Part shown: one piece after another, positions 42,822 to 56,587 of the stretch
How the letters are laid out: every line of letters begins with the position of its first letter
How positions within the stretch are numbered: position 1 is the first letter of the stretch
DNA from: Pestalotiopsis fici W106-1
Lineage: Eukaryota > Ascomycota > Sordariomycetes > Amphisphaeriales > Sporocadaceae
DNA length: 64,000 nt
Direction of reading: 5' to 3'
Assembly: GCF_000516985.1 (NCBI RefSeq)
Contig: NW_006917091.1
Span: 1,626,977 to 1,690,976, forward strand
Translations under genes and position numbers: made by a program
Notes under the pieces: generated by a model
What the model saw: only the letters and a program-made list of their open reading frames with translations
The model's database searches: none
Told to the model about the DNA's origin: nothing

Positions 42822-45800
42822 CTAGAATGCATGTCCTTGATGTGCCGCGTTGAATCCTGGCCGTCCCGGTGGCTGTGCGGTACGGGGACTTTGGCCCGGT
42901 GATCCATACTGAGGGGAAAACTGGCCTTGCTGAGGCATCAAACCGGGGCCTGGGAAGTTACCTTGGCGCGGCGACCCATATCCTGCTCCCGGGCTTGCCC
43001 ATCCTGCTCCAGCATGAACACCTGGGCTCGGGAGACCCTGCTGAGCATACCCAAAGCCTTGTTGCGGACCAGGCGACTGTCGGCCCATGTTCGAGTACAT
43101 ACCCGCGGGCGGAGCCATGCCGGGCGATGCCATGGGCTGCTGATAATTCTGCATGGCTTGCTGCTGTTGACGCATATTGATCGCTTGTTGCACCGCTTGG
43201 CCACTGTAGCCCTGCTTCATTTGCTGTCTCTCCCTCTCTCGTGCTTCGATAGCACCAATCAACCCTACGTCCGGTGGAGGTGCATTCTTATTGCTTGCCA
43301 TGTTGATAAGAGGAGTACCCGTCATTCTTGCAACGTGTTCTTGTTCTCGTGCAGAGAGGTGGTTTTCTCCCGCCGATTGTCCGCCAAGGACTGCGCCGGC
43401 ACCCCTAGAACTGGGCCTTTGAAGCAAATCCTGTGAGTTGCTCCGGCTGTGGGCGTGCATGTAGTCTCGTCCATGACCTCGGTCAAGCGGCGGTGTAGGA
43501 GTGCCAGCACGGTAGACGTTGATGTTGCCAGATGATGCCTGACGCTGATGTGCGTAAAGTGGCGTTGCTGCAGCGGCTGCGGCTCGTTGTTGAACAAATT
43601 GCTCTGCAGTGAGACCGGGAGCAGATGCACCGGCTACTGCAGAGGCTCCCGGAGTGGGCGGCTGCCAAATGACACTTCGTCTTTGTTGTTGAACAGTGTC
43701 TTCCGATGCATTGCGTCCGTGGCTTAGATCCCTGCCTGGAGCATTCTTTTGGCCAGCCGGGCCAGGAGAAAATGTACTTGGCGGGCCTGGCATGGCTGGC
43801 GTTGGGGTCTTGGACCGGGACTGTTGTGAAGCGTAGTTGAAAGTCGGTCCAAAGTCAACACTTGGTATATTGGAAGAGGGTTGTTGAAAGTTATCGTCGC
43901 CCACAGTTCGGAGGACACCTGCCCTCGGTCGCTCAACAGACGCCCCTGAATCGGTCGACGGTCTGGTGCTAGCATAGTCTGGCGAATCAGTCGAATCGTA
44001 GTTGCTGCTGGTTGTGCTACGTGCCGTATCTTTTCGTACAGGGGTAGCTCTGCCGCTCGAGCCGGGTCCATGAATATGAGCAACAATATCCGGGTCTATA
44101 CCACGCGTAAAACTGCCGCTACTTGATACGGTCGGGGAGCTTGGGTACTCGGATCGATGATTCAAGCTATCTCCTCGAGCCGGCAATGCCTTTCGCTGAA
44201 TTGGTGGTGAAGTGGTCAAAGCAGGGGGAGGAGGCCGCCTCCCACTAGGGGTTCCAGGACGGCTTCCTTGTCCGGAGGGGGCTGGCGGACCGCGGTACAT
44301 GTTCGGCGGTGGTCCGTTTGGTGGTCCACGCTGCGGAGGCGGGCCCATGCTCCCGGGTGGACCACCGCGGCCGTATGGAGCCATGTTTGGAGGAGGTCCG
44401 CGACCGGGCGGCATGTTTGGCGGCGCACCACGTCCCGGTGGAGGACGGACCTGTGGTCCTGGTGGCGGGCTCCTCATTTCATGTGGTCCAGGAGTGCCAG
44501 GGTGAGAGCCAGGGCTGGGTCCTCGCATGCCGGGGCTGGGTGGACCCATGGTTTGGTTGAGGGGAGATCTGGAGCGCTGCTGGCGGAGGTCGGTAGGTGG
44601 CGCGGCAAGGCTTGAGGAACTGGTCTTTTCCCTTAAATCTTCACGAAAGCCGGCATTAGCATTCATTCCAGGATTGTTGCCGTGAGCAGCATGTACCATT
44701 GGTGGACCGCTTCGGTCATTTCGAGGGCCAACCGGGCTTTGGTTTCCGCTGCTACCATCGTGGATCCAGCCTTCCTGCCTGGCCACGCCCTCGATGCCTC
44801 CAGCCTGTGCGAGTTGCGCCAGGGTCGTAGCGGACATCCGGCTGTTAGCACGGCGTAGTTCCGGCGCATGGTAAGGTCGCTGCTGGGGCTTCTCTCCCGG
44901 GGCATGCGTGAAAGCTGGTGGCTGTGATACTGGCTCTGGTGTGTCCAGATGGCGCATTCCATCCAAGGCCCGGGTCGAGTGCTCTCGCTCTTCATCGGAA
45001 CTGACTCGCTCAGGTGTCGACGCGAGGTCATTGACAAAGTTTCGGGCAGGATTCAATCCGCGTCCGGAGGGGCTATCACCAACGGGACTGATGCCATGTG
45101 GAGGTGGCGGAGGAGCACCTCCAGGGAGGTTGCCGTCGGATGCATTTCTATTGTGAGTAGACTTCAAAGCACTGGGTATGGCCGGCACGCGCTCTGCACC
45201 TGGAGGAACCGAATCCGTCCTGGGTGCAGCGCGATGGGTGAGGGACATTGATCGTGACGAGCGTACGGAAGGTGCCCCGCCATCTGCAAAGCCCACACGA
45301 GGCTTTGCACCAGCCTCGGTAGCTGGGCCAAAGCTCAATCTCTTGCTGCGGCTATTATTGCGGCTATGGTTCGTTGGTGGCTTGTCGTCCACGGTTGTCA
45401 TTCTTTCGCCCGTCAAATCCTTGAGCTTCTTCTTCCAGTCTCTTTCCGTCCAACTCGAACTACCTTCTGCAAGAATTAGGCTAGTAACATCTAGGATCTC
45501 CAGGTAACCATATCGTTTATGTTTTGGCATGGCGAACATGAGAGACCTTGAGTCAATCGTGCTCGCAGCCAATCTGCCCGGTCGTCCGTAGAGACCGAAT
45601 GTGTCCCAAGTCGGAAAGAGGAATTGCAGCATCATACCAAAGCCACTGACAGCTGGGTGGACTTCAGGCATGATGAAAACAAAACCCTCAGTAGACGAGG
45701 GCGGGTCTGAGTGAATCGTCATATTACCCTCAATCTTGATCAAGGTCGATGCATCGATAAGAGACTTTGCCTGAGGGTAGAGTGCGTATGCCGAGTACGC

Positions 45801-47036
45801 ATCGGTAATGGTCGCAATGGGCTTGGCCTTCTTCTGCTTTCTGCCTTCCTTTCGATCTTCGTAAAACTTGATATCACCCTTGAGAATTGGGGGATGTGAG
45901 CGGTCGTAGGGCGATTTCTTCTTGAGTTCCTTTTGCATCTTTTGGTACTCCTTCTCGTCGGGCGGCGAAATGACACACCAACAACGTTTCCAGGGAACTC
46001 CGGCTCCAAATCGTACTCTGACCCATTCCTCTTTTGTTGTTCTGGATCTTTCCATGATGACGCCGATATTGTTCAAGCTCTTTCCCTTGCCAGCAATCAA
46101 AGCTCCTGTGTATGCCTCTTGAAGAGTTGAATGCTCAAACATGGCTAGACGAATGCCAGCAGTCCACTGTATCAGTGAGTGGCGCGAGTTAAAGTGCAGC
46201 AGATATCGGTTTCTTCCTGCCGTCGATATGCTCAGAATGTTCTGCAAGGGTTGCTCATCGTTGGACCTGGTTGGCAGAGAATCGATCTAGTAGTGGTTAG
46301 TACCTTGCCGTGGTAGATTAAAGAAGCACTGCCAGCAGTGTATTTGCCTTACCATCTTGATCGATGCGTCTGTCAGGTTAATAAACTTGGGCAGCACCTC
46401 TCCATCCTCCCCAGCCGCGTCGAGTTCGGCAGCGTCCCATAGCGAGAGGACAGTCCCCACGAGTTGCGCAAAGTATTCCGTCCATGTTCTGTCCGGATTG
46501 GGCTTACCCTCTGTACCATTGTTAGTTCACTCTGCTTGCAGTCGCAACAGGAAAATCAAATGTGAGCTGCATGACGCACGTGTATTTTGGTCATCCAACT
46601 TCAGGAAATAGCCTTCTTGGTAAAGTTTGTTGCCATGGCTGTTCAAAAAGGTGAAGATGGGTTGCAGCTCGGGAATGGTATCCTCGGTCACATCCATGAG
46701 GGGCGGCTGGTAGGTTTGCACCATAGACAAGGGCCTCGAGGAGCTCCTGCTTCGGGTTCGTGAGTGAGATCGTGAATGATTGGCTTGTGCGGTAGCGGGT
46801 GGTTCTCCTATGGGCGAGTGATCATGATTCGGCCTCACGGGCGACGATGGAGCCGGCGTGCTGGGTTCCTGCGTGTAGCTCTGCGCATACGTCGGCGGTG
46901 GCGGTGGAGTGTTGTGGTTTGGCCGTGTGTGGAAATCTGGTTTATTCAAGGGAGTGTTGTGCACCGGTGAGGAGTTTGCAGAAGGCGACGCGGTGAATGA
47001 TTCTCTCGGGCTGCCACCAGTAGAAAACTGGGACAT
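42822..47036 (-). CDS. PH-domain protein of the Caf120/Skg3 family
   Basis: Exons (minus) 47036..46580, 46510..46353 and 46286..42822, 1359 aa. Yeast Caf120 and Skg3 are paralogous PH-domain proteins; Caf120 associates with the CCR4-NOT mRNA deadenylation complex, and both localise to sites of polarised growth. The N-terminus (1-110) is disordered and Ser/Pro-rich. The family core follows: IFTFLNSHGNKLYQEGYFLKLDD, WTEYFAQLVGTVLSLWDAAELD, and NILSISTAGRNRYLLHFNSRHSLIQWTAGIRLAMFE (PH domain), then WVRVRFGAGVPWKRCWCVI (second PH-like half). The C-terminal 700 residues are low-complexity, with a Pro/Gly-rich block (PPGRGAPPNMPPGRGPPPN..) and a Gln/Gly/Met-rich tail suited to condensates. Exon 1 and 2 join as DQNT-Q-GKPNPDRTW; that junction is less certain than the second one. 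Confidence 0.9.
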
Positions 47037-50000
47037 TAACGAAGAAAGCGAAAGAACTGTTTGATTCAGGAAGGCCAAATTAGCATGATGCACACGAATG
47101 ATTAGTTGGGTGCTTGGCGCCAGGCTGGGGCGTGATGCGCTTAGTGTGTTAATGTTAGAGGGACAGGTACGTAAGGCAAGCAAGTGGAAGTGCCCCTCCC
47201 CAGAGGAGCCAAAGAACAACGGTTGATAGGGGGGTGGGTTCTGGGATTGGCGCCCAAACGACGGCCTGAAAAGTGACAGCAGAGCCCAGTGATGTGCGAC
47301 GGGGGGTCAAGTGCAAGCCAAGTTGTGAAAGGCTCCCAAGAGGCGCAGTCTGTCAATACAGGCGAACTGGAATACGGGGAAAAAAGCGCGGCGACGGTTC
47401 CAAGGGTCTAGGCTTCAGAAGAGTCCGGGCTTTGGATCGGCAGACAAAGGACGCACAAGCTGGAATGCCAGGAGATCCGCAAACCCACGACCCAACGCTC
47501 GTAAAGCAAGCGATCAAGCGATGATGGTAATTTCCAACCAACCCACTTGAGAATCAGACCGCCCCCCAAGAACCACCTCGGAAAAGCTAATGACAGTGCC
47601 GTCCAAACCGACTGGGACGATTCGATTATGTGGCCTGTGGAACTGGGCTGCTGCTGGCTTCTTGGCTTCCTTCCGTTCGGCGCGCGGCCGTAGGACGTCG
47701 CACTTGATCAGGGCATGATGACGCTATCGCACAGAACTGGGCGTTCTTTAGGAAGCGACAACGCAATGCGATTTTCGTATTCGATCCATTGCTGACTGAG
47801 CGGAAGCTGTTTTCGAGGACCCAATCATTTGAAATTGCCATGTTCCAGCTCAGCCCCCCTTTGATGCCTTCATGCTGCTAGGCCACAGTGGTAGGCCCTG
47901 GGCAATTGAGTTGTTGCCAACAACTGTACAGGGATTTGGTGCGTGGGGTGGTTTTTTAAGGTAAGGTAGTGATGTGGATGGTAATTGCTTGGCTTTTGGA
48001 GGGGATGTGAATCTGTCTCTGAACGAGAAAATCAAGAAAAGAGAATGTACGAACCGCGACTTCGACCCATCTTTGTGTCTGGCGTGCTGGTCTGCTCTCT
48101 TGCTCAGTGTTATTGCTCTGCTTTCTGTTCTTGCTCTCACGCCGCATGTAGTATCCCCCAAATGGGAAAATGCCTTATAGCTGTAATTTGTGCTTGGCAA
48201 ATGGACCACTGCCAAAACCCGGGCAGCGCGCTGGCAGAGAGAAGTAGGTAGCAAGTGAGATCCACCGAGATGGATTGGTCGTCGTGTATAAGTGCGTCAG
48301 CGTCCTTTCCGTGCGTGTCCGCTGCAATTCCAGATGGCCAGGGCCAGGTAGATGAGACGGCCTCAGGTGTATTGGAAATTGAATTATAGTCGATTGTGCG
48401 CCGGAAGCCGGCAAGGGCGATGAATCGGCAGGCAACCACAAACAATAACACACCCCTGACGAGAATTATCAACAGTGAATGAGAGAACCAAAAGAAAAAG
48501 AAGGAGTAAAAAAAAGGACTCGTCAGTGAGCGGATTTCGCCGGCTTGAATATTGACAAACGCGAAAAAGAGAAGGAAAACCCAGGCCTGTCGTTCCGAGA
48601 CGGCGGTCGGAAGCACACTGGGTTTTGTAGCTGCTCAATGCGTTTTCTACGCAACGATAGTGTCGATTCAGACAAGTGGGCTTTTAGATGGGACCTTGTC
48701 CGGGCCACCTTATTAGCTAGCCGCTGTGCTCTGTGTGTGTGTGTAGGTATGTGTGTGGTGCAAAGCAAGGCCCGACTTTCTCGTAAACGTTGCTTTCTGT
48801 AACAAGGTTATTGCAGCTCGACTTTGCGGTTGTGTCGTAGCTTCAGACAACCTCGTCTATTTCCGTTTTCGTGGGGCTTCCCAGTGTTAAAAAAAAAAGT
48901 GATTCTGGTTTCAGGACCTTTTTCCATGAATTTGAGCAGATAATGAGAGGATATGGGACCTTGCAGCAATGATGAATGTGAAGGAAGAAGAAGATGATGA
49001 TGCAACCACTCTTCTTGTCGTTTGGAACTCCTGACTCTTTCCTTTCCACTCTCTCCTTTTCCTGACTTTCTCTCTGTTAGTCCGAATGTCGTGTGTCTCA
49101 GATGGTTAGGGACTTTGGAGGCTGCGGATGACGCGGAGACGAGCCAATACGCAGCGGCCCAGGTGGAAGGGACAGGGCCAATATCAAACATCCCAAGAAC
49201 AGCCCACGACTCACGTACAATCAGTTGGCGCGCCCCAAACAGAAACCCTCCAGGCGATGCTTGTAATTAGAATTATATGTCACAACAAATACGAATAGAT
49301 GCCCAGCCAGCCGTCTGAACTGAAGCGAGAAACAAGGCGGTCCACTGCTCTTGTTATTTCAGCAAAACTACGGTCTGGCCCGAGCTACATTGCTAGCTTA
49401 CATATACCTTGGCAAGCTCAAGCCTTCTTTCGCTTCAACAAGATTCACGAGGTTGTATGACGCTATGCCCAGGTCTTGGACAAATAATCCCAGCAGCGCG
49501 CGGCAAGCAACTTGCTCCACATACTGCTGCAGGCTCCATACATTCACTCATCACTCAGACGCGCGCACTTCCGAAGACACCTGATGTACCATTCCGTAGT
49601 GTACTAGTTAGCTATGTACGTATCTTGCATGCAGGCGGTGGCATTGGCACCGACTATGCTTCTGCTTCATCTTCTTGTCCTTCAGTTCTCTCTCACACAG
49701 GGAACGGTGGAAAGGACCCCGTGGCCGGGAGACAGAGTCGGATGATACCACAACTGGGCTGTGAGACAGGCACAATTTGGCTTTTCCCCCGGTTTGAACC
49801 ACTCAGCCTTTGCACGAGGTAATTTACAACGATTCCACCCACCGTGAATTGGATCCGAACCCGAGAAATGCGACTCAACACCATCCATCCAGACAGACAC
49901 CCTTCAACTTTGAAAACTCATCTGATCACCGAAATTGCTGGCCCTTAGTGGTTCCTGTCAACCATCCCCCATTGACAGATTTCTTGCGTCGATCAATCAC

Positions 50001-52426
50001 ACACCTACTATTGATGATTCACCTCCTTCGCAAGCAACAACTTGTTCTTCATTGATGGCCATGGTGATCTGCCCAGTTGGGATTGCTCGTACCCACAGCT
50101 GCAGGCGATCGGGGGGGTTAGTGCTCTGACGTTTCTGCCACCAAATCATTTGCTTGCTCCCGTCACGTTGAGTGTAGAGTACGTAGTTTGCTCAGGTAGT
50201 GCTCTCAAGAGTCGTTCTGATGCGGTAAAACAGAGTATCACGAATATCCCAGGGGTTGGGAAACACTATCAACTTTTCTCTGCAGGTATATTCCCCACAA
50301 GCTGACCTCTTGCCCTGCCCAGATCCAATGACTTGAATCGCCCGGATGCGACGGAGTTGAACCAACCACGCAATATTAAGCAACCTCTTGGCCAAATGTA
50401 AAAGGATTATGAAACTATTGGACAGTACCGGATATGATATTTTATTTCTGTTGCGTGGATTTCTCATCTTACGTACATGCAATTCTTACACAACTTGTCG
50501 CAGGAAGTGGTTGGCGGCACGAGTTCAGGTTGTTCAGCTTGTCAGAGCTTTTGCCCTCAGTACATGGATTGTCCTCAGGACGTAGTATTCATCGCGTCTT
50601 ATAGCCAATCGCACCGGGAGAGATGGCTGGCTCGATGTATTTATAAATCCTTCGTCTTGCTGACACTCCCCAATCAGGCAGTAAATGAACAAGATCGTGG
50701 CTTTCGAGCCGCGTATTGCCCGGCGCTTCCCACCGTATTGCAGCGCCAAGGATCGGAAAGAAGCGATCTTCCTGCAAGGTCTTGCTAGGATCAAGCATAC
50801 CTAGGCATACAGACCTGCAGAAGCAGTCAGTCAGTAGGGAGGAAGGCATATGCAGAAGATGATGTCTGTACTTGGACAAACTTGTATCATTGATATGGCC
50901 TCCCAATCATTCCTTGGCTCGGGTTTGCAGAACGATATTTGATAAACTAAGCTCATGTATCGTGTGAATCAAGTATCGCATGGCAATTTTGAGATTGTTA
51001 GCCTGATAGCAATTCCATGATCTGAAATCACCCCTGAAGAAAAAAATCTGTCAAATGGGTACGTTTCTCGCAGGCGGGACGAGTTCCCCATCACAAGCGC
51101 CTTCAAATCTTATGAACACTTGTTAGAGTACAGTATATTCGCGCAACAATGGTGGTCCATTGGAACGGAGGAAAATATTTCTAATAATCATGTCACTCAG
51201 CCTCAGTCCGCGCGGCACGTCAGGTCTGGCAATCAATCTGCCATTGCCAGGCGAACTGTGTAATTATCCAATGTCAACGAGCACAAGGCATCAGCTTGCC
51301 ATGATGTTGACGCAAGATGCAATAAACCCACACAGCTTACTCTATTCAAATCTCGAAACCACCTTTCGGCGTGGATCTAAGTATCGAATGGCCTAGGCCG
51401 GCTGCTATTGCTGAGATCATCTCATCCAGCAAGACAAAGTCGTTTGAAATTCCTCCCGAAGCGAGCTCGAAATCTTTCTGGGAAAGCATTGGGGCCGATT
51501 GTGATAACCTCGAACACCAAGACACCCAGAGCTAGCAATAGTGCAAGTGCACAAGTTTACGGGCGGTGGTGGTGCAATAAACTTCACAAACTTACTCTGG
51601 CTGGCGGCGCGCATGCCAACCTACGATATCCATCCACTATTCTTAAAGTAAACACGTGCCGTCGTGGTCGAGTCTATCTCCTTGTGTGACTTGAGCATTC
51701 CCCTCCCCCCATTTTGTGGATGCTTGACAAAACATGTTGAATTGAGAAATATACTGGAATTACTATTTTTCAGCCCAGTTTCATGCTCTCGCATACGGGA
51801 TACTCGCATTGTAGGTATCATATGGGCAGTTGAGCTTATTACCTGGGATGATATATTCTGGAAGCCCGAGTGACATGGCGCTAGGGGATTTTAGAGATGA
51901 GCGGGTCCCCTTTTCTTCCACGTCGCTGGTCCTGGAAGAGCCTCCAAAAATATCATGGGTGATGTCATTTGCACTGCAGCATAAGGATACCGTCTTGTTG
52001 TTGAAGTACATTGTGCTTTTGATGATTTCAGCGATAATTGATTTGTTCCCGAGTTGCTGTGTTGGATTGTCTGTTCGCTTCCCGAGCAATGCTCAAGGAT
52101 TTCGGGGTTCTCACGTCCCGACACTATAAAGTGAGTGCATAGGAGCCAAAAATCAATCTACGCGCCTATTGTCGGCGCGGTCTTGCCGTGATAAGACGTA
52201 GACCTGGCCTTATCGGACCTCCGCCCTCGCCGTTCATACTCAAGCTTCCAACCAACCACTACGACCTTAACCATCTACACCCATCTAGGTAGCTTCTCTT
52301 ATCTCGTACAACGTTCAGCAACTGCAGCCTCTCAACCTACCTGGTCGTGAGATTGAGAAAGACCGCAGACGAGAAACTGGCCGATCCACGTGCTCCCCCA
52401 AGGTCGCGCGAGGCCTGGTCGTGGGG
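47037..52426. other. Large gene-free region between divergent genes
   Basis: 5.4 kb separating the divergent PH-domain and phosphatase genes, unusually long for this genome. It contains pyrimidine/purine tracts (48.4-49.1 kb), a GT microsatellite near 48735-48755 and many domain-less short ORFs. Long leaders, 5'-UTR introns or non-coding RNAs could lie here, but I cannot point to one. Confidence 0.5.
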
Positions 52427-53674
52427 ATGAGGAGGCTACCTCTCTCCTCGCTGACATTACCCCCTACTACCGCATCGTCGAGCCGGCGCGTGCGCCTGTC
52501 GCTACCCCTCCGAGTATCGTTCTCGCAGTCGTTCCCACGGTCACGATTTGATGCTGCATCGGAGCCGCCTCCCATTGAGAAGGGCACCGAAACCCCTCCC
52601 CTCACAGACTCGTGCCCGCGACTGCCCTTCCGATTTGAGACCGGCTTCGCGCTCTTTGCCAAGCGGACCCCGCGGCCGTTTCCTCCTCCGTTCCTGAGTC
52701 CGCCCAGCGGCTCGTTTAGCGATCCTCTGAGTACACATCACCAAAGCAGAGACAAGCGCGTGTTTGTGGAAGGTGAGCTTATCAGAGGTTGGACAAATGG
52801 CGACGATGCTATATACGCAAGCGACCACTTCATTTGCGCCAACGATGGCGTTGGGGCCTGGTCCATGAGACCAAAAGGTCATGCAGGGCTATGGTCGCGC
52901 TTGATTCTGCATTTCTGGGTTGCAGCTATGCAGGAAGACATTACAAAGCCCAGACCACCAGACCAACCGTATTGTCCTGATCCTGTCAAGTACCTTCAGA
53001 CTGCTTATGAACGGACGCTGGATGCTACTTCGGGGCCAAGCAATTGTCAGGGTACCACGACGGCAGCAGGCGCACAACTCTTCTACAAAGGCGACGCCAA
53101 TAGCGCCGAGGCATCAGTGCCTCTGTTGTACGCGACGAATTTGGGCGATGGTCAAATCATGGTTGTCCGTCCGGCAGACCAGGAAATAGTCTACAAGTCG
53201 ACGGAACAGTGGCATTGGTTTGATTGCCCGCGTCAACTGGGCACGAACAGCCCCGATACCCCAATGCAGAACGCGGTAGTTGACCTTGTTGAGCTTGAAG
53301 AGGGTGATGTGGTCCTGGCCATGTCCGACGGCGTCATTGACAACCTCTGGGAACATGAGATTGTAGAGAATGTATCGCGCAGTGTCCGAAGATGGGAAAA
53401 TGGCGAAGGGGGTAGTGCTGATGGCGCTAGATATGGTGGTGCCAATGGCGGCATGACGTTTGTGGCCGAGGAACTCATGACGGCGGCCAAAACTGTTGCA
53501 ATTGATCCTTTTGCCGAAAGTCCATTCATGGAACATGCCATCGAGGAGGGGTTGGCCAGTGAAGGAGGTGAGTATCGATATTGACACTGTCACCAAGGAC
53601 AAAACACTGACTAGAGAACAGGCAAGCTGGATGATATTAGTGTAGTTGCTGCGCTTTGCCGACGCAACAACTGA
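52427..53674 (+). CDS. PP2C-type protein phosphatase, Ptc7-like
   Basis: Exons 52427..53567 and 53622..53674, 397 aa. Metal-dependent Ser/Thr phosphatase. Yeast Ptc7 acts in mitochondria and activates coenzyme Q synthesis by dephosphorylating Coq7; the Arg/Ser-rich, acid-poor N-terminus here (MRRLPLSS.., SSRRVRLSLPLR) fits a mitochondrial presequence. Metal-site motifs in order: CANDGVGAW near 138-146, LGDGQIMVV, LAMSDGVIDNLWEHE near 298, and DDISVVAAL, supplied by the small second exon. Intron 1 (GTGAGT.. ..ACAG) gives EGGKLDDISVV; without it the protein would lose the last metal-binding Asp. Spacing is typical of the short Ptc7 class. ATG 52427 is the first in the frame. Confidence 0.9.
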
Positions 53675-54344
53675 TGAATGAATGTGTTGGATCTAGTTGT
53701 GCATATTCGGCGTTCAGGGTTCCCATCAGAAAAACTAAATACTTCAAGACGGGCCAACCGCTGCTTTTGTAGCAATAAGGTTGATCGTTTGTCCTTCCAT
53801 TTCGCCGTATTCAATAGATACCACCGGGTTGGCGTTAGATATTAGACGACCGGAAATATAACCAAAGTTTTATCTACTCTATCGTTGTGAAAGGTGACAA
53901 TTGGTATAACCTGAACAAGAATTGATCCGCAACATGTATATTCCTGCAATCATAAATCATTCTCCATTCATGAGTTTTCGCATTTCGAGAAGATGGGCTC
54001 TAGGTATTGATATCAATAAAAGTCAATCTAAACATGTTGAGTCCTCACTCAATGGCTCATACCCATGGACGTTGGCGGCAGGTCCCGTTCGCATCAACCA
54101 GCAGCATTAAACCCTGTAATGAGGCTGTCCTACGCTACACTAACAGCTGGCTCGCTTAGGCAGCTCCAGCGGGGTCTATACCTTGCTACTGCTGCCCCAC
54201 CACGTGCTGATAATCGCTTATCGAAGCTCGACCTCTGCCAAAAAAAAGTTTCCGTGAGCCGCTCAGCTTCTATTTCATGTTACCCGCGATTCTGAGCAGA
54301 GTATCGTCACAAACACTGGCACCCGCGCCAATTGAACTGCCAAC
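53675..54344. other. Intergenic region
   Basis: 670 bp between the phosphatase and UTP23. Holds the 3' UTR and the UTP23 promoter; nothing else recognised. Confidence 0.5.
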
Positions 54345-55333
54345 ATGCCTCGCGCCAAGACTGCGAAGCGATACCGCAAGCTCATGGAGCGATACTCCAT
54401 GACTTTTGGTTTTGTAAGTTGCGCCCCGTGATCTTGAGAGTCTCCGTCTCGCGACGCAATAGCTAATCCGGCGTCACTATCCCCCAGCGCGAGCCCTACC
54501 AAATCATCGTGGATTCCAACCTCCTTGCAGATGCTTGCCGTTTCAAGATGGATCTCATCAAGAGCTTTGAGCAAACCCTGTCGGGCAAAGTCAAGCCCCT
54601 CATCACTCAGTGCTCGATGCGCCACCTCTACAACACCAAGTCGGAGCCTGGCGTGTACGCTGCGATCGAGTTGGGAAAGACATTTGAGCGTCGTCGTTGT
54701 GGCCACCACCCGGATCAGTATCCAGAACCTCTGAGCACCTTGGAGTGTCTGAACAGCGTGGTGGATCCAAAAGACAATGGAGTCAACAAGCACCGCTACG
54801 TGGTGGCATGCAACGATCAGCCCACGAGACAGGCGCTCAGGACTGTCAAGGGCACACCGTTGATTTACATTTCGAGGAGTGTCATGATCATGGAGCCCAT
54901 GGCGGACGAGAGTGTTCAAGTGAGGAACAAGGAAGAGAAGGCCAAGCTCCGGTCAGAGATCAAGAGATTTGCCGAGGGAAACAAGCGCAAGAGGGACGAC
55001 GACAGCGACAGCGAGGCTGGTGAAGACGGCACCAAGCAGCAAAAAGGCGAGTCTGGCGCCACAACCACTGAATCCGAGAAGAAGAAAACAAAGAAGAAGG
55101 GCCCCAAGGGACCCAACCCTTTGGCCGTCAAGAAGAAGAAGAAGGCAACGCAGGATACGAGTGCATCGAAAAAGTCAAAGGACGAGAAGACACCTGGTGA
55201 TGCAGATACGAAAGAAGGACCCAAGAGGAAGCGAAGGAAGAAGGGCAAGACAGAGACTGGAGATGCAGAAGGAGCCAGCGCAGATCAGAATGCTTCTCAA
55301 GCTGTCCAGGCTGATGGTGATGGCTCGGATTAA
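54345..55333 (+). CDS. utp23: rRNA-processing protein Utp23 (SSU processome)
   Basis: Exons 54345..54413 and 54488..55333, 304 aa. Utp23 is a nucleolar PIN-domain protein needed for 18S rRNA maturation and release of the snR30 snoRNA. Visible: the conserved start MPRAKTAKRYRKLMERYSMTFGF, an inactive-type PIN core beginning EPYQIIVDSNLLADACRFKMDL, a Cys/His group (CSMRHLYN, RRCGHHP, LECLNSVV) fitting the family's zinc-binding site, and the Utp23 hallmark KGPKGPNPLAVKKKK followed by a long Lys-rich tail. The related Fcf1/Utp24 lacks that tail motif. The intron after MTFGF separates the short N-terminal exon. Homology is unambiguous. Confidence 0.95.
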
Positions 55334-56587
55334 GGTATGGTTTACCATTATGAAAAATTGCATGCGAAAGGCGTTTGGCGTCCCAAATAGGTTTGACGGT
55401 CTGATATGACCTCGCTCATGGGCATTTGATACCATAAATGAAATTTTTGTTATCAATTTGCACGAATGCTTGTTAGCGACTTGTTGCTAAAAAGGTTCGT
55501 TCTATAGTGGTCGATTGCTGATGTAGGTGAACATGAAGCTGTCAGCTGGCAGTAATACTAAACTGCCTGAACCCCGTACATTAGGAGAGATGGATGTCTG
55601 TGCTTGTCGCAGCTTGCGCGGCAGACCCAGAAGTTTCCTGCCATCGTGGATTACATATTGTAGCATGTGTGCCAAAGCCTCATGTTGGTAAAGATGTCGA
55701 TCACTCGGTCAAATATGTCCACCGTGATGGTATTATCGTGAAGTCGGCATTCCATCCGGCGGGCTTATAGACTCGGTGGGGTTTTGTCCAACTCGTTTCA
55801 TCACCGTTCCCCGCCGACTACCTGCGTTAGTGGTTATTTGACACGCCATCACCGGCGAAGCCCCTGTAAGCTCCTTTGTTCGACAATGCCACATTCAAGG
55901 GCATGGTTGATTGTCTTTGAATCCGGAATGGACCAAGAGACGATTAGTTCTGTCATGCTTTTTAAGTCGGTGATATCCTGGTTGAAAGGGTAGGTATGCA
56001 ATGGCACCGCTGTAAGCCGCAACAAGTCCGAGTCAGGAGAAGACCTGCTTCCGCCTCAAGCCAACCTTGGTCTCCAAAAAAGAAATCGTCAAGTCTCGGG
56101 GGGTTGGAAGCTTGGACAGGTTACCGGTAAACCGGCCGCCCTGCAAAGCTCGAGTCGCCCTGGAGCTTACCGAGACCCTGGGCAAGGGCCTGCTAATGTA
56201 TGTACTCATGTGCTAACATGAATCCTGAGGTTACCCCCCAACTTTTCCCAGGAATGGCCTAGTCTCCAAATCCATTAATTTGATGTTGCAACTTCCCATC
56301 TCCCCACGTCGGACCGCTGCAGAGCTCCCACACAAGCCACACCAGTGCGACGCCGGGACTCGAAGCTCTTTTTTGCTTTTTCTTCATTAAATTCTGTTTT
56401 GTTTGTTGATCAAGGGAGGGTCCCTGACTTTTTAAGTTTCCAAGAAATCGAACAACAAGAAATCCGGCGTACTTGTCGAACAAATAAAACACGGACAGGC
56501 GCTGCTGTCAAAAAGAACAGACGCTCGTCAAAGGGAGGCGCCAATTTCACCAGCACGCATGCAAGTCTAGTCCAACCAAGAACCCTC
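55334..56587. other. Intergenic region
   Basis: 1.25 kb between UTP23 and the DUF726 gene. Small ORFs only. The 243 bases before 56588 are open in the DUF726 frame but without an in-frame ATG or family resemblance; taken as leader. Confidence 0.5.

Noticed and set aside
49790..49860. Possible minus-strand tRNA (box B-like GGTTCAAACC)
   Set aside because: No matching box A, acceptor or anticodon stem could be built.
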